Below are positions 1-9,788 of a stretch of DNA of 44,629 bases, one piece after another. This DNA is from Lutibacter sp. (GTDB lineage Bacteria; Bacteroidota; Bacteroidia; Flavobacteriales; Flavobacteriaceae), in assembly GCA_030656195.1 (NCBI GenBank), contig JAUSOJ010000083.1, positions 1 through 44,629 of the forward strand, written 5' to 3'. Below the pieces are notes generated by a model. It worked only from the letters and a program-made list of their open reading frames with translations, did no database searches and was not told where the DNA came from. The translations under genes were made by a program, and so were the position numbers. Within the stretch, counting starts at the first letter, position 1, and each line of letters begins with the position of its first letter.

Positions 1-1464
<1,464 letters not shown>

Positions 1465-1480
1465 AAAAATTTAGTTGTTT

Positions 1481-1510
1481 CAAATGTAATAAAAACTTGA
1501 GTAATCACAA
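1481..1510 (-). promoter_or_regulatory. Bacteroidota-type promoter for the 658-1464 gene
   Basis: On the minus strand TTG (1508-1510) is followed by 19 bases and then TACATTTG (1481-1488), matching the Bacteroidota consensus TTG-N17-23-TAnnTTTG. Transcription would start near 1476, giving a leader of about 12 nt before the ATG at 1464. Confidence 0.6.
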
Positions 1511-1522
1511 TATTAATTAAAT

Positions 1523-3124
1523 TTAATCTAAGATAAACGATTCATTAACATCCCAGTTGGCCCTCAATTCAATTTTTTTGTCAAAATATTTCACAACCTC
1601 AGGTTGCCGTTTATCTAAAAAACTTCCCGTATCCCAAACACCATTCTTATTTTCATCTATGGTAACCCTTACGCCATAGTTTCCGGGAGATAACAAATTA
1701 AAGCTCACTTTTTGGGGTTTGTCAATTTTTATCAGCCTAATTAAAACGTCTTTTTCATTTAACAATTCAACAATAAGCGCGGTGTTTTTGGTGCTCGACA
1801 AATCAATATTGATGATGCCGTAATCTTCTGGTGTTTTTGTTTTTAATTTGTATACGATTGAATCATTTGACAAACCAAAAATATCAGTAATTGCTTTAGA
1901 CTTTAACTCAAAATTGTAATCCGTATTGTATTTCTTGTCGAAATTCAGCGTTAATTTTGTTTTGGATTTTGACAATGTTTCTTTAAAATCAACGAGTGTT
2001 GAGTCTTTATCAGTTATTTTAATCTTCGACCTGTCAAAACTCACCATAGGCGTATTGGTCGTAATAGAGAAAGTATCTATCAAATGCAGCGTTCCAGTTG
2101 CATTTTGGGTCATTTTAAGCGAATCAATTTTTGTGCTTCTTGGCCTTAAGGTAAACTTTTCAGTATAGTCATTTTTTTTAACCGAAAAAGTCAAGGAATC
2201 TGCTTCAAAAGGTGTGTACCAATAATTGAGCGTGTCTTTACCTTTTTCAAAAACAATTTGAGATTTAAAATCGGCCGGTTTTTGCGTTAAAAGTTCAATG
2301 TCTAAATCATTCGCATTGCCTTCAAATCCAAATTGAATGCGCCCTTTACTGACTTCTTTAGGCCTAAATACTTTTAATTTTGGGATTTCTTTAAAAATGG
2401 TGAAATTGTATTTTTGGTCTGTTGGAATTGTGATGGTGTCTTTTATAAATCCGATTTTGTCAATTTCCGGGTTGTAAATTTTGTTGTTATTGGCATCTTT
2501 TAGTGCAATAAGCAAATATTTGCCGGCGCGCAAATTGGTTAATTCAAACAAGGTGCTGTCTAAAGTATTGCCAATATAGCGGGGTTTTTGTTTGTAAATA
2601 ACGGAATCGGTATAGGAAGCATTGTATTCATAAAGCATCACGTCAATGCCTTTTATCGTTTTTTTCATCATTGGGTCAGTCACTTCTCCAGCCAAATTAA
2701 GGGAATCAATATAAGTCCCTGTTGAAAAAACATATTTAAAATTTCCCAATTTATTTTCTTCATTGTTGTCAACTATACTGTTTCCAAAATTAAATGAGTA
2801 AGTGGTATTTGCATCTAAAGTATCCTGAATTTTTATGGTGATGAACTTGCTTGCCGTACCAACCGGCGTAAGAATTGGGTTGGTTTTTTGGGGCGGGGAA
2901 ATCACCAGTTTTTGACTGACGTCTTTTAGTTTAATGTATTCGTCAAAATATATTTTTATTTGTTTTTCCTTGAAATTAACAGTTTCCATGGCAGGAATTG
3001 CCTTTATTAATACAGGTGGAATTGTGTCTTTTGGCCCGCCTGTTGGCGTACCTCTTCTGGCGCAATCAAAAAACGCGCTTGCGATCATTAAAACCAATAA
3101 AAACTTAAAGAAAGAAATCCTCAT
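1523..3124 (-). CDS. Ig-like (SbsA/Big_5) domain lipoprotein
   Basis: A 533-residue predicted lipoprotein. The signal peptide ends at a lipobox-like SAFFDC with Cys21 as the lipidation site. Right after it lies RRGTPTGGPKDTIPPVL and a segment typical of bacterial Ig-like SbsA/Big_5 domains, with phrases such as IKIYFDEYIKL and NTTYSFNFGNSIVDNNE. A later part has a prealbumin-like stretch (LRAGKYLLIALKDANNNKIY) and a second one near the C-terminus (LLSPGNYGVRVTIDENKNG). The architecture suggests a periplasmic or surface-exposed structural or adhesive protein; the exact role is unknown. Such lipoproteins are widespread in Flavobacteriia. It lies upstream of no obvious operon partner. Confidence 0.75.
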   Translation of the reverse strand: MRISFFKFLLVLMIASAFFDCARRGTPTGGPKDTIPPVLIKAIPAMETVNFKEKQIKIYFDEYIKLKDVSQKLVISPPQKTNPILTPVGTASKFITIKIQDTLDANTTYSFNFGNSIVDNNEENKLGNFKYVFSTGTYIDSLNLAGEVTDPMMKKTIKGIDVMLYEYNASYTDSVIYKQKPRYIGNTLDSTLFELTNLRAGKYLLIALKDANNNKIYNPEIDKIGFIKDTITIPTDQKYNFTIFKEIPKLKVFRPKEVSKGRIQFGFEGNANDLDIELLTQKPADFKSQIVFEKGKDTLNYWYTPFEADSLTFSVKKNDYTEKFTLRPRSTKIDSLKMTQNATGTLHLIDTFSITTNTPMVSFDRSKIKITDKDSTLVDFKETLSKSKTKLTLNFDKKYNTDYNFELKSKAITDIFGLSNDSIVYKLKTKTPEDYGIINIDLSSTKNTALIVELLNEKDVLIRLIKIDKPQKVSFNLLSPGNYGVRVTIDENKNGVWDTGSFLDKRQPEVVKYFDKKIELRANWDVNESFILD

Positions 3125-3208
3125 ATTTGTTTTATTAAAAAATACAAAATAACAATTATTTTATTAAAAAAACGCATTAAAATAAGCGACTGTTTCATAT
3201 TGACTAAT

Positions 3209-3895
3209 TTATTTTGTGTAAGCCATACACGCGATGCTTATTTTTAAATTTTTTGTTTGGCTCAGCGCATCATAACAAGCTTCAAGTGTTGCGCCGGTTG
3301 TAATAACATCATCAATTAAAAGGATGTGTTTGTTTTCTAAGGCCGCATTGTTTTGGACATGAAATAATTCCTGCACATTTTTCCAACGTTCCAAACGCAT
3401 TTTTTTGGTTTGTGTTTTTGTTGAAGAAACTCGGGTTAAAATAGTTGAATAATAAGGAATCGCAAGTTTTTTAGCCAGACTTTCTCCAAAAGTGGTTACC
3501 TGATTGTAACCGCGCTTTTTCAATTTTTTAGGATGAAGCGGTACGGGAATAATGCAATCTATGGTTTTAAACCGAGGACTTTCAGAAATTTGCTCCCCAA
3601 GCCAATCTCCAATAAAAGTGCCAACTTGTTGTTGTTTCTTGTATTTAAGTTCATGAATTAAATGCTGTACGTTCCCTTTTTTGAAGAAGTAAAATAACGA
3701 AGTGGCGTTTTCAAGAGGAATTCTTCCGTAGAAAGATTTTTCTATTAAATTATTTTCTTCAAAACTGAAATTGGTTAAAGGCAAATCGTGCCGGCAGGTT
3801 AAACAAATAACGGTCTCGTTATTTGTCAAATATTCACTGCAACCCAAACACACTTCAGGGAAAAAAATTGCAAAAACATCTTTTAAAATTTTCAT
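3209..3895 (-). CDS. ComF-family amidophosphoribosyltransferase-like protein
   Basis: A 228-residue cytosolic protein of the ComF family, linked in other bacteria to DNA uptake during transformation and to phosphoribosyltransferase-like chemistry. An N-terminal four-cysteine zinc ribbon is visible (C16xxC19 and C31xxC34), then the conserved VPLHPKKLKKRGYNQ at about 118-132, and the PRPP-binding loop LLIDDVITTGAT at about 192-203. Length matches the family. It is a single gene between the Ig-like lipoprotein and a divergent coiled-coil gene. Competence in this organism is not shown by this gene alone, as ComF is common in Bacteroidota that are not known to be transformable. Confidence 0.88.
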   Translation of the reverse strand: MKILKDVFAIFFPEVCLGCSEYLTNNETVICLTCRHDLPLTNFSFEENNLIEKSFYGRIPLENATSLFYFFKKGNVQHLIHELKYKKQQQVGTFIGDWLGEQISESPRFKTIDCIIPVPLHPKKLKKRGYNQVTTFGESLAKKLAIPYYSTILTRVSSTKTQTKKMRLERWKNVQELFHVQNNAALENKHILLIDDVITTGATLEACYDALSQTKNLKISIACMAYTK

Positions 3896-4079
3896 AGCGG
3901 TTCTTTTTTTAAAAGTACAGTTTTAATTCAAATAAATTTAGTTTTAAAAAAGTACGTTAAACCACTTGTTTGAGGAGAATTTTAGGATGTCAGCAACACT
4001 AATACATTCAAAAAAAGACATTTAAGCATAATTTAATTTGTAATTTTACGTTTATGTGAAGTAATTAAATATTTAAAAG

Positions 4080-4964
4080 ATGGAAGAAAATAAAAAATCT
4101 AATACCAATCTGATAATCATAGCATTGGCAGTTTTATTATTGGGTGCTTTGGCGTATACTTTTTATACGAGCTCGGAACATAAAAAGTTAACCGATGAAA
4201 TTGAAGTCGAAAAACTTGAAATTGAGCAAAATTTGGACAGCATGATTGTTAGATACGAAGATGCTATTGCCGAAAAAACATCAATGTCGGGCGAATTGAT
4301 TATCGAAAGAGACAGAATTATTGCGCTAAGAGACTCAATTAAAGATTTGAAAGTTGTCAATTACAGTATGTTGCGCCGTTACAAGGGAGAAATTTCTAAA
4401 TTGGAAGAATCCAACAAAAAATTATTTTTATTGAATGAGTCGTTAACAAGCTCAAATCGCTTATTAACCACCAATTTAGACAGTGCCAAAGTTGTAATCA
4501 CAAGACAACTAGCCAAAAACGACACGTTAACTACGCAAAATTTAACGTTGGCCCAAAAAGTGGCAATTGGTTCTGAGCTGAAAATAAGCGCAATTAAAGT
4601 TCTTGCAATGAAAGAGCGCAGCAGCGGAAAATTGGTTGAAACTTCACGCGCAAACAATACAGATGCTTTAAGAATTAATTTGACCATTGTAAAAAATGAT
4701 ATTGCCGAAAAAGGCGACCGTCAGGTTTATATCCAAATTGTGGATGCGCAAGGAAAAACAGTTTCACAAAAAGGAATGGTTACGCTTTTTGATAATACGC
4801 AGGTAAACTATAGCGATCTTTCTATGGTAAATTATATCAATGAAGCCATAGACTTAATTTCATTGGTTGAAGTGAAAAGAGACCTTATGAAAGCTGGTGT
4901 TTATACGGTGAATATTTATATTGAAAACAAATTTGTTGGAGCGACAAAATTTGTGCTGAAGTAA
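4080..4964 (+). CDS. Membrane-anchored coiled-coil protein, function unknown
   Basis: A 294-residue protein I cannot assign to a characterised family. Residues ~11-29 form one transmembrane helix near the N-terminus with a short charged tail before it, so the bulk is probably periplasmic. Residues ~35-170 are rich in E, K, L and S with heptad-like spacing, suggesting a long coiled coil. The last ~110 residues have beta-rich segments (RQVYIQIVDAQGKTV, GVYTVNIYIENKFVGATKF), a globular tip. It is monocistronic: a strong terminator follows at 5004. Flavobacteria have similar hypothetical proteins, and a scaffold role in the envelope is only a guess. Confidence 0.75.
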   Translation: MEENKKSNTNLIIIALAVLLLGALAYTFYTSSEHKKLTDEIEVEKLEIEQNLDSMIVRYEDAIAEKTSMSGELIIERDRIIALRDSIKDLKVVNYSMLRRYKGEISKLEESNKKLFLLNESLTSSNRLLTTNLDSAKVVITRQLAKNDTLTTQNLTLAQKVAIGSELKISAIKVLAMKERSSGKLVETSRANNTDALRINLTIVKNDIAEKGDRQVYIQIVDAQGKTVSQKGMVTLFDNTQVNYSDLSMVNYINEAIDLISLVEVKRDLMKAGVYTVNIYIENKFVGATKFVLK

Positions 4965-5003
4965 AAAAGACACTCCGAAATAAGATTATTTAATATTTTA
5001 ATG

Positions 5004-5036
5004 GTGGAAATAGTTTAGGCTATTTCCACTTTTTTA
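5004..5036 (+). terminator. Rho-independent terminator after the coiled-coil gene
   Basis: A perfect 10-bp stem GTGGAAATAG / CTATTTCCAC (5004-5013 with 5020-5029) with a 6-nt loop is followed directly by a T-run. Confidence 0.85.
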
Positions 5037-5059
5037 TTTTTTAGTGTTAAAAGCTTTAC

Positions 5060-5067
5060 TATTTTTG
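5060..5067 (+). promoter_or_regulatory. -7 promoter element for glyS, leaderless spacing
   Basis: TATTTTTG matches TAnnTTTG. Only four bases separate it from the ATG at 5072, so transcription would start at or next to the start codon. No good -33 TTG was seen at the usual distance. Confidence 0.5.
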
Positions 5068-5071
5068 CAGC

Positions 5072-6613
5072 ATGGCAAATCAAGATGATCAATTTAAAAA
5101 AGTAGTTTCACACGCGAAGGAATACGGTTTTGTATTTCAATCCAGTGAAATTTATGATGGTTTGAGCGCAGTTTATGACTATGCTCAAAACGGCGTAGAA
5201 TTAAAGAAAAACATAAGGGAATATTGGTGGAAAGCCATGGTGCAAATGCATGAAAATATTGTTGGCTTGGATGCCGCAATTTTTATGCACCCAACCACTT
5301 GGAAAGCTTCTGGCCACGTTGATGCTTTTAACGATCCGTTAATCGACAATAAAGATTCCAAAAAAAGATACAGAGCCGACGTATTAATTGAAGACTATGT
5401 CGCCAAATTGGATGATAAAATTGAAAAAGAGGTTGAAAAAGCAGCAAAACGTTTTGGAGATTCTTTTGATAAGGAACAATTTTTGGCCACCAACGAAAGA
5501 GTATTGGGCTATAAAACAAAAGGCGAAACCATTTTAAAACGCATGGGAAAATCTTTGGCTGAAGAAAATTTGGCCGATGTTAAAGCCCTTATTGAAGAAT
5601 TGGAAATCGTTTGTCCGCTGTCAGGTTCAAAAAACTGGACAGAAGTGAAACAGTTCAACTTAATGTTTGGCACCAAAATAGGCGCTTCTGCTGATGCTTC
5701 TATGGATTTATATTTACGTCCGGAAACCGCTCAGGGAATTTTTGTGAATTTTTCTAATGTGCAAAAATCGGGGAGGATGAAAATTCCTTTCGGAATTGCA
5801 CAAACAGGGAAAGCTTTCAGAAATGAAATTGTGGCGCGCCAGTTTATTTTCCGTATGCGTGAATTTGAACAAATGGAAATGCAATTTTTTGTGCGTCCGG
5901 GAACCCAAAAAGAATGGTACGAGGAGTGGAAACAAGCCCGTTTAAAATGGCATTTGTCTTTGGGATTGGGCAAGGAAAATTACCGTTTTCATGACCACGA
6001 CAAATTAGCGCATTATGCCGATGCCGCTGCGGATATTGAGTTTAAATTTCCTTTCGGATTCAAAGAGTTGGAAGGAATTCATTCGCGAACCGATTTTGAT
6101 TTATCGAGCCACGAAAAATTTTCGGGCAAGAAATTACAGTATTTTGATCCGGAATTAAATGAACATTACGTTCCATATGTGGTGGAAACATCAGTTGGAT
6201 TGGACCGCATGTTTTTGGCAGTTTTCTCCAATTCATTACAAGAAGAAGATTTGGAAAATGGCACTACGAGAACAGTATTAAGGTTACCGGCAGTTTTGGC
6301 ACCAACAAAAGCAGCCATTTTACCATTGGTAAAAAAAGATGGTTTGCCTGAAGTTGCACGCAAGATTATGGAGGATTTAAAATGGGATTTTAGCGTGGAT
6401 TATGATGAAAAAGATGCCGTGGGCCGAAGATACAGAAGGCAGGATGCCGTTGGAACGCCATTTTGCATTACCGTTGACCATGAAACCTTGGAAAACGACA
6501 CCGTAACCATTCGTTACAGAGATACGATGGCGCAAAATCGCGTAAAAATTTCGGAACTTCGCGACATTATTAAAGAAGAAGTCGATGTTAAGAAATGGCT
6601 GATGAATATGTAA
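5072..6613 (+). CDS. glyS: Glycyl-tRNA synthetase, class II homodimeric type
   Basis: Charges tRNA-Gly with glycine using ATP. The 513-residue protein is the single-chain eukaryote/archaea-like type found in Bacteroidota, not the two-subunit type. Visible landmarks are the glycine-pocket segment RPETAQGIFVNF (216-227), motif 2 around GKAFRNEI and REFEQMEMQFF (246-273), and motif 3 VGLDRMFLAVF (375-385). The C-terminal ~110 residues form the anticodon-binding domain (from about LRLPAVLAPTKAAILPL). Length and order are normal. It sits alone between a terminator upstream and a bidirectional terminator downstream, with a -7 element four bases before the ATG. Confidence 0.97.
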   Translation: MANQDDQFKKVVSHAKEYGFVFQSSEIYDGLSAVYDYAQNGVELKKNIREYWWKAMVQMHENIVGLDAAIFMHPTTWKASGHVDAFNDPLIDNKDSKKRYRADVLIEDYVAKLDDKIEKEVEKAAKRFGDSFDKEQFLATNERVLGYKTKGETILKRMGKSLAEENLADVKALIEELEIVCPLSGSKNWTEVKQFNLMFGTKIGASADASMDLYLRPETAQGIFVNFSNVQKSGRMKIPFGIAQTGKAFRNEIVARQFIFRMREFEQMEMQFFVRPGTQKEWYEEWKQARLKWHLSLGLGKENYRFHDHDKLAHYADAAADIEFKFPFGFKELEGIHSRTDFDLSSHEKFSGKKLQYFDPELNEHYVPYVVETSVGLDRMFLAVFSNSLQEEDLENGTTRTVLRLPAVLAPTKAAILPLVKKDGLPEVARKIMEDLKWDFSVDYDEKDAVGRRYRRQDAVGTPFCITVDHETLENDTVTIRYRDTMAQNRVKISELRDIIKEEVDVKKWLMNM

Positions 6614-6633
6614 TTTTATAAAATTTAGACATT

Positions 6634-6670
6634 AAAAAACGCCATAATTTTTATAGTTATGGCGTTTTTT
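6634..6670. terminator. Bidirectional terminator between glyS and the DUF3575 gene
   Basis: Nine GC-containing base pairs (ACGCCATAA, 6639-6647, with TTATGGCGT, 6657-6665) are flanked by an A-run on the left and a T-run on the right, so it can end transcripts from both converging genes. Confidence 0.85.
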
Positions 6671-6684
6671 ATTTTTTTTGAAGA

Positions 6685-7221
6685 TTATTGAAATCGATAA
6701 CCGATAGAAACTCCGCCGCGTCCCACAACTTCAATATCACTTTGATTTAATAAATCCCGTCCAATTCCGGCATAAACTTCAGCAACAAAACCTCTTTTGG
6801 TCACCCATTTTCCGCCAACTGAAATCCCAACTGCCAAATCGGTGTATTTACTTTCATTAGTATATTGATTTGCATAAGAATCATAATTGTATTCATAATT
6901 TTTTCCCGAATGAAGCATGGTAAAAGCTTCCACAAAAAATCCCTCAGCGTATTTGCTTGAGAAAAACTGTCGGTAATAAGGCGTGATGGAGAAAGTTCGG
7001 TATTCATCCAACCCTTCGCTTTCTTTGTCCAAGCTAAAAAGTGTTCCAACGCCAATAGAAGATTCTTCATTTAAGAGGCGTTCATAACTTACATCAAACC
7101 ATTTGAAGCCAATTAAATTGGACATGTTGATTTTTAATTCATTTCTTTTTATTTCATTTTCTTGGGAAAATAGAGAGATACTTACTATAAATAATAGCGC
7201 TGATAAGGTAATTTTTTTCAC
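6685..7221 (-). CDS. DUF3575-like outer-membrane protein
   Basis: A 178-residue exported protein with a signal peptide ending near SISLFSQ. The mature part starts with KINMSNLIGFKWFDVSYERL, then amphipathic strands and a final aromatic GYRFQ, as in small outer-membrane barrels. The pattern fits DUF3575, a Bacteroidota family of unknown function. The start codon is GTG (complement of 7219-7221), supported by the signal peptide and by a TATATTTG -7-like sequence at 7245-7252 on the minus strand. It converges on glyS and shares its terminator. Confidence 0.7.
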   Translation of the reverse strand: MKKITLSALLFIVSISLFSQENEIKRNELKINMSNLIGFKWFDVSYERLLNEESSIGVGTLFSLDKESEGLDEYRTFSITPYYRQFFSSKYAEGFFVEAFTMLHSGKNYEYNYDSYANQYTNESKYTDLAVGISVGGKWVTKRGFVAEVYAGIGRDLLNQSDIEVVGRGGVSIGYRFQ

Positions 7222-7244
7222 AGGTTTGGTTTTAAATTCAATAA

Positions 7245-7252
7245 CAAATATA
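7245..7252 (-). promoter_or_regulatory. -7 promoter element for the DUF3575 gene
   Basis: TATATTTG on the minus strand matches TAnnTTTG and lies 23 nt upstream of the GTG start; no clear -33 TTG at the expected distance. Confidence 0.4.
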
Positions 7253-7283
7253 ATATCAATAATTAAAAGAAATTGCTAAATTT

Positions 7284-7766
7284 TTAAAATAATGACTGTT
7301 GATTTGACGGGTTTTCGTGCGCTATTAACCATTTTTTACGCCAAATTCCTCCAGCATAACCAGTTAGCGATCCGTTGCTTCCAATAATCCTGTGACAGGG
7401 AATAACAATCCAGATTGGATTTTTGCCATTTGCGGATGCCACCGCCCTGATGGCTTTCACATCGCCCAATTGTTTTGACTGTTCTAAGTAGGTTTTTGTT
7501 TTTCCGAAAGGAACATTCAGCAATGCATTCCAAACTTTTTTTTGAAAATCTGTGCCTTGCGGATTCAGTTTTAAATCGAATTGTTTTCGCGTGCCGTTAA
7601 AATATTCATCTAATTGTTTCACGCAATCCTGTAATATTTTAGGTATTTCTATGGAAGTTTCCAAGTCATCATCAATAACCGTAACGGCGCTGATGCCGTT
7701 TTCATCGCCCACAATTTTCGCGGTGCCGATGGGTGTTTTGTAATATGCGGTTTGATTAGATTCCAA
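7284..7766 (-). CDS. ogt: Methylated-DNA--protein-cysteine S-methyltransferase
   Basis: Repairs O6-alkylguanine by transferring the alkyl group to its own cysteine, once per molecule. The active-site motif IPCHRIIG is present with Cys124; the DNA-recognition part is seen in FGKTKTYLEQSKQLG and the RAVASANGKNP segment just before it. At 160 residues it is the short Ogt type without an Ada N-terminal regulatory domain. Its start overlaps the end of tatD by 11 bases, so the two are translated from one mRNA with likely coupling. The gene name could equally be written as a generic MGMT. Confidence 0.93.
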   Translation of the reverse strand: MESNQTAYYKTPIGTAKIVGDENGISAVTVIDDDLETSIEIPKILQDCVKQLDEYFNGTRKQFDLKLNPQGTDFQKKVWNALLNVPFGKTKTYLEQSKQLGDVKAIRAVASANGKNPIWIVIPCHRIIGSNGSLTGYAGGIWRKKWLIAHENPSNQQSLF

Positions 7767-8523
7767 AAACGTTTTTTGAGTTTTGTGTGGTTATTTCAGC
7801 AATTTCTTGCGGAGTCAAGTTATAAATTTCAGCCAATTTATTTAATACTTGTATAATATAACTGCTTTCATTTCTTTTTCCGCGAAAAGGTATTGGTGCC
7901 AAATAAGGAGAATCGGTCTCTAAAACAATTTGTTCCAAAGGAATTTCATGCAGAAATTGGTCTATTTTTCCGTTTTTAAAAGTGACCACGCCGCCAATCC
8001 CCAATTTCATATTATAGGAAATGGCTTTTTTAGCCTGTGCTAAATTTCCTGTAAAGCAATGAAAAATACCAAAAAGTTGGTCGTCTTTCACTTCATCCAA
8101 AACTTCAAAAATTTCATCAAAAGCATCCCTGCAATGGATTACGATTGGAAGATTTTTTTCTTTTGCCCATAAAATTTGGGTTTTAAAAGCAATTTGTTGT
8201 TGTTTCAGCAAAGTTTTGTCCCAATACAAATCGATGCCAATTTCACCAACGGCATAAAAATTTCTTTTATCGAGCCATTGTTTTACAAAAGCCAATTCTT
8301 CTTCAAAATTTTCTTTTACGTGTGTTGGGTGCAAACCCATCATTAAAAAGATATTTTCAGGAAAAGATTGCTCTAAATCTAACATCGCATTTAAATAGGT
8401 TGAATCAATGGCGGGAACAAAAAAACGGGAAACTCCGGCATTTATGGCGCGATGAATCATCTCATTTCTGTCGGTATCAAATTGTTCACTGTATAAATGT
8501 GTGTGCGTGTCGGTAATTATCAT
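7756..8523 (-). CDS. tatD: TatD-family metal-dependent hydrolase
   Basis: A 255-residue TIM-barrel metal hydrolase of the TatD/YcfH family; characterised members are 3'-5' exonucleases or deoxyribonucleases. Putative metal ligands are His7 and His9 (THTHL), Glu94 (VGEIGIDLYW), His130 (IVIHCRDAF), His155 (IFHCFTG) and Asp204 (LETDSPYLAP). It is the first gene of a two-gene operon with the DNA repair methyltransferase, overlapping it by 11 bp. That pairing fits a DNA-damage role but this is inference. A -7 element lies exactly four bases upstream of the ATG. Confidence 0.93.
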   Translation of the reverse strand: MIITDTHTHLYSEQFDTDRNEMIHRAINAGVSRFFVPAIDSTYLNAMLDLEQSFPENIFLMMGLHPTHVKENFEEELAFVKQWLDKRNFYAVGEIGIDLYWDKTLLKQQQIAFKTQILWAKEKNLPIVIHCRDAFDEIFEVLDEVKDDQLFGIFHCFTGNLAQAKKAISYNMKLGIGGVVTFKNGKIDQFLHEIPLEQIVLETDSPYLAPIPFRGKRNESSYIIQVLNKLAEIYNLTPQEIAEITTQNSKNVFGI

Positions 8524-8527
8524 ATTG

Positions 8528-8535
8528 CAAAAGTA
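8528..8535 (-). promoter_or_regulatory. -7 promoter element for tatD-ogt, leaderless spacing
   Basis: TACTTTTG on the minus strand matches TAnnTTTG and is four bases from the ATG at 8523, the same spacing as for glyS and the toxin gene. Confidence 0.5.
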
Positions 8536-8616
8536 AACAAAGTTTGAAAGATGGGGAATTTTGTTTTGGTGGTTGGTTTTTAATTTTTGCAGAATTATTC
8601 TTATTAATTTTAAGCT

Positions 8617-8729
8617 GCGTTAGTGATTATAGTGGAAATACTTTTATTGCCATTTTGCAATAAAAGATTGTAACGGAAAGCACGACCCGCCAGTTGGCGG
8701 GCAGGCCCGACAGCTGGCGGGGAACGCCC
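8617..8729 (+). repeat. Dispersed structured intergenic element, copy A (candidate ncRNA)
   Basis: 113 nt. GCGTT (8617-8621) can pair with AACGC (8723-8727). Inside are a perfect 10-bp hairpin CTTTTATTGC / GCAATAAAAG (8641-8650 with 8657-8666), a 19-nt linker (8667-8685) similar to the other copies, a GC-rich hairpin arm CCCGCCAG / CTGGCGGG (8686-8693 with 8714-8721), a single base, then AACGCCC. An alternative, shorter CCCGCCA / TGGCGGG hairpin is possible on the left half of the GC arm. It lies 216 nt upstream of tonB on the same strand. Two other copies in this window share the layout. Confidence 0.7.
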
Positions 8730-8889
8730 AAATTTTCTTTAACGGTTTTCATTTATTTTTTGAACTTATTTTTTAATGGCAAAACGTTGTAACTAAGTTA
8801 AAATTTTCGTAACTTTAATGTGATAAATACCTTGCAAGATATTGTTCCATAAAGATTTCTTGTGTATTGATTCTTGCATTATAAATTAT

Positions 8890-8910
8890 ACTGTTTTAAC
8901 AGTTTTTTTT
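8890..8910 (+). terminator. Weak terminator-like hairpin before tonB
   Basis: ACTGTT / AACAGT with a TT loop is followed by a run of eight T. The stem is short and AT-rich, so it may end a transcript coming from element copy A, or be chance. Confidence 0.35.
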
Positions 8911-8945
8911 AGAATTATTCTTGTTTAACATTTAACAATGTTCTC

Positions 8946-9677
8946 ATGCAAGTCAAAAAATATCCCAGCGCCAAATTAGAAAATTACACTAAAATTTTAA
9001 TACAATTGAGTTTTGTGTTTTCATTATTCCTCGTTTATGAATTTTTAACATTGAAATCTTATCCCCGAGACGTCAAAGAAATAATTGGAACACTTATAAA
9101 TATTGACGACAATGAAAAATTGATTGAAGTGAAGCCAATAGAGGTAGAGGCAACTCCTGAAACCAAAGTGGCTTTGCCTGAAAAAATATTAAAAGTGGAA
9201 GATGATGTTGATATTAAAGAAACAGTGATAGAATCTACCGAAAGCAATCAGCTTGATGCCGTTAGAGTTACCGCACCGAAAGAAATGGTAGCCGTTGTTG
9301 ATGAAGAAGAAGTTGTAGAGGATGTTGCATTTGTGGTGATTGAAAATGTGCCTATTTATCCTGGTTGTAAAGGCAGTAATAGTGAACTTAGGGCTTGTTT
9401 TTCTGACCAGATTGCGAAGTTTGTTGCAGAAAAATTCAATATAGAACTGGCTTCCGATTTGGGTTTGACTCCGGGAAGCATCCAAAAAATCTTCGTGGTT
9501 TTTAAAATTGACAAGAATGGGAATATTACTGATATAAATGCGAGAGCGCCACATAAAAAATTGCAGGAAGAAGCGATAAGAGTGATTAATTTATTGCCAA
9601 AAATGACGCCGGGAATGCAACGTGGCCGACCAGTGGGCGTAAAATACGGATTGCCAATTGTTTTTAAGGTTGAATAA
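8946..9677 (+). CDS. Energy transducer TonB
   Basis: Couples the proton-motive force of ExbBD at the inner membrane to TonB-dependent outer-membrane receptors. The 243-residue protein has an N-terminal transmembrane helix (about residues 18-34), a periplasmic linker rich in V, E and K/T, and a Bacteroidota-type C-terminal TonB domain starting at VPIYPGCKGSNSELRACF and ending GRPVGVKYGLPIVFKVE. The domain keeps the paired cysteines that recur in flavobacterial TonB proteins. No exbB/exbD is adjacent. It is monocistronic, ending at a strong terminator. Confidence 0.9.
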   Translation: MQVKKYPSAKLENYTKILIQLSFVFSLFLVYEFLTLKSYPRDVKEIIGTLINIDDNEKLIEVKPIEVEATPETKVALPEKILKVEDDVDIKETVIESTESNQLDAVRVTAPKEMVAVVDEEEVVEDVAFVVIENVPIYPGCKGSNSELRACFSDQIAKFVAEKFNIELASDLGLTPGSIQKIFVVFKIDKNGNITDINARAPHKKLQEEAIRVINLLPKMTPGMQRGRPVGVKYGLPIVFKVE

Positions 9678-9692
9678 GTTTAAATAAATTTT

Positions 9693-9718
9693 AAAAATCC
9701 CGCAATTGCGGGATTTTT
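9693..9718 (+). terminator. Terminator after tonB
   Basis: A perfect palindrome built on ATCCCGCAA / TTGCGGGAT with flanking A- and T-runs (9693-9705 with 9706-9718). It is symmetric and could act in both directions. Confidence 0.85.
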
Positions 9719-9788
9719 TGTAAGTAATGGTTGCTATTAGCACCGAGTTGTTAAGTAAATTAGTATTTTCGTAAAATAATTTACAGCA

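Larger units (their letters stand above)
8524..8945. other. Intergenic region between divergent tatD and tonB
   Basis: No coding frame of note. It holds the tatD promoter at the left, structured element copy A (8617-8729), and a short AT-rich hairpin with a T-run (8890-8910) just before tonB. Confidence 0.7.

Noticed and set aside
8686-8721. GC-rich arms as CRISPR repeats
   Set aside because: Single palindromes at distant places, with no spacer-repeat periodicity and no cas genes.
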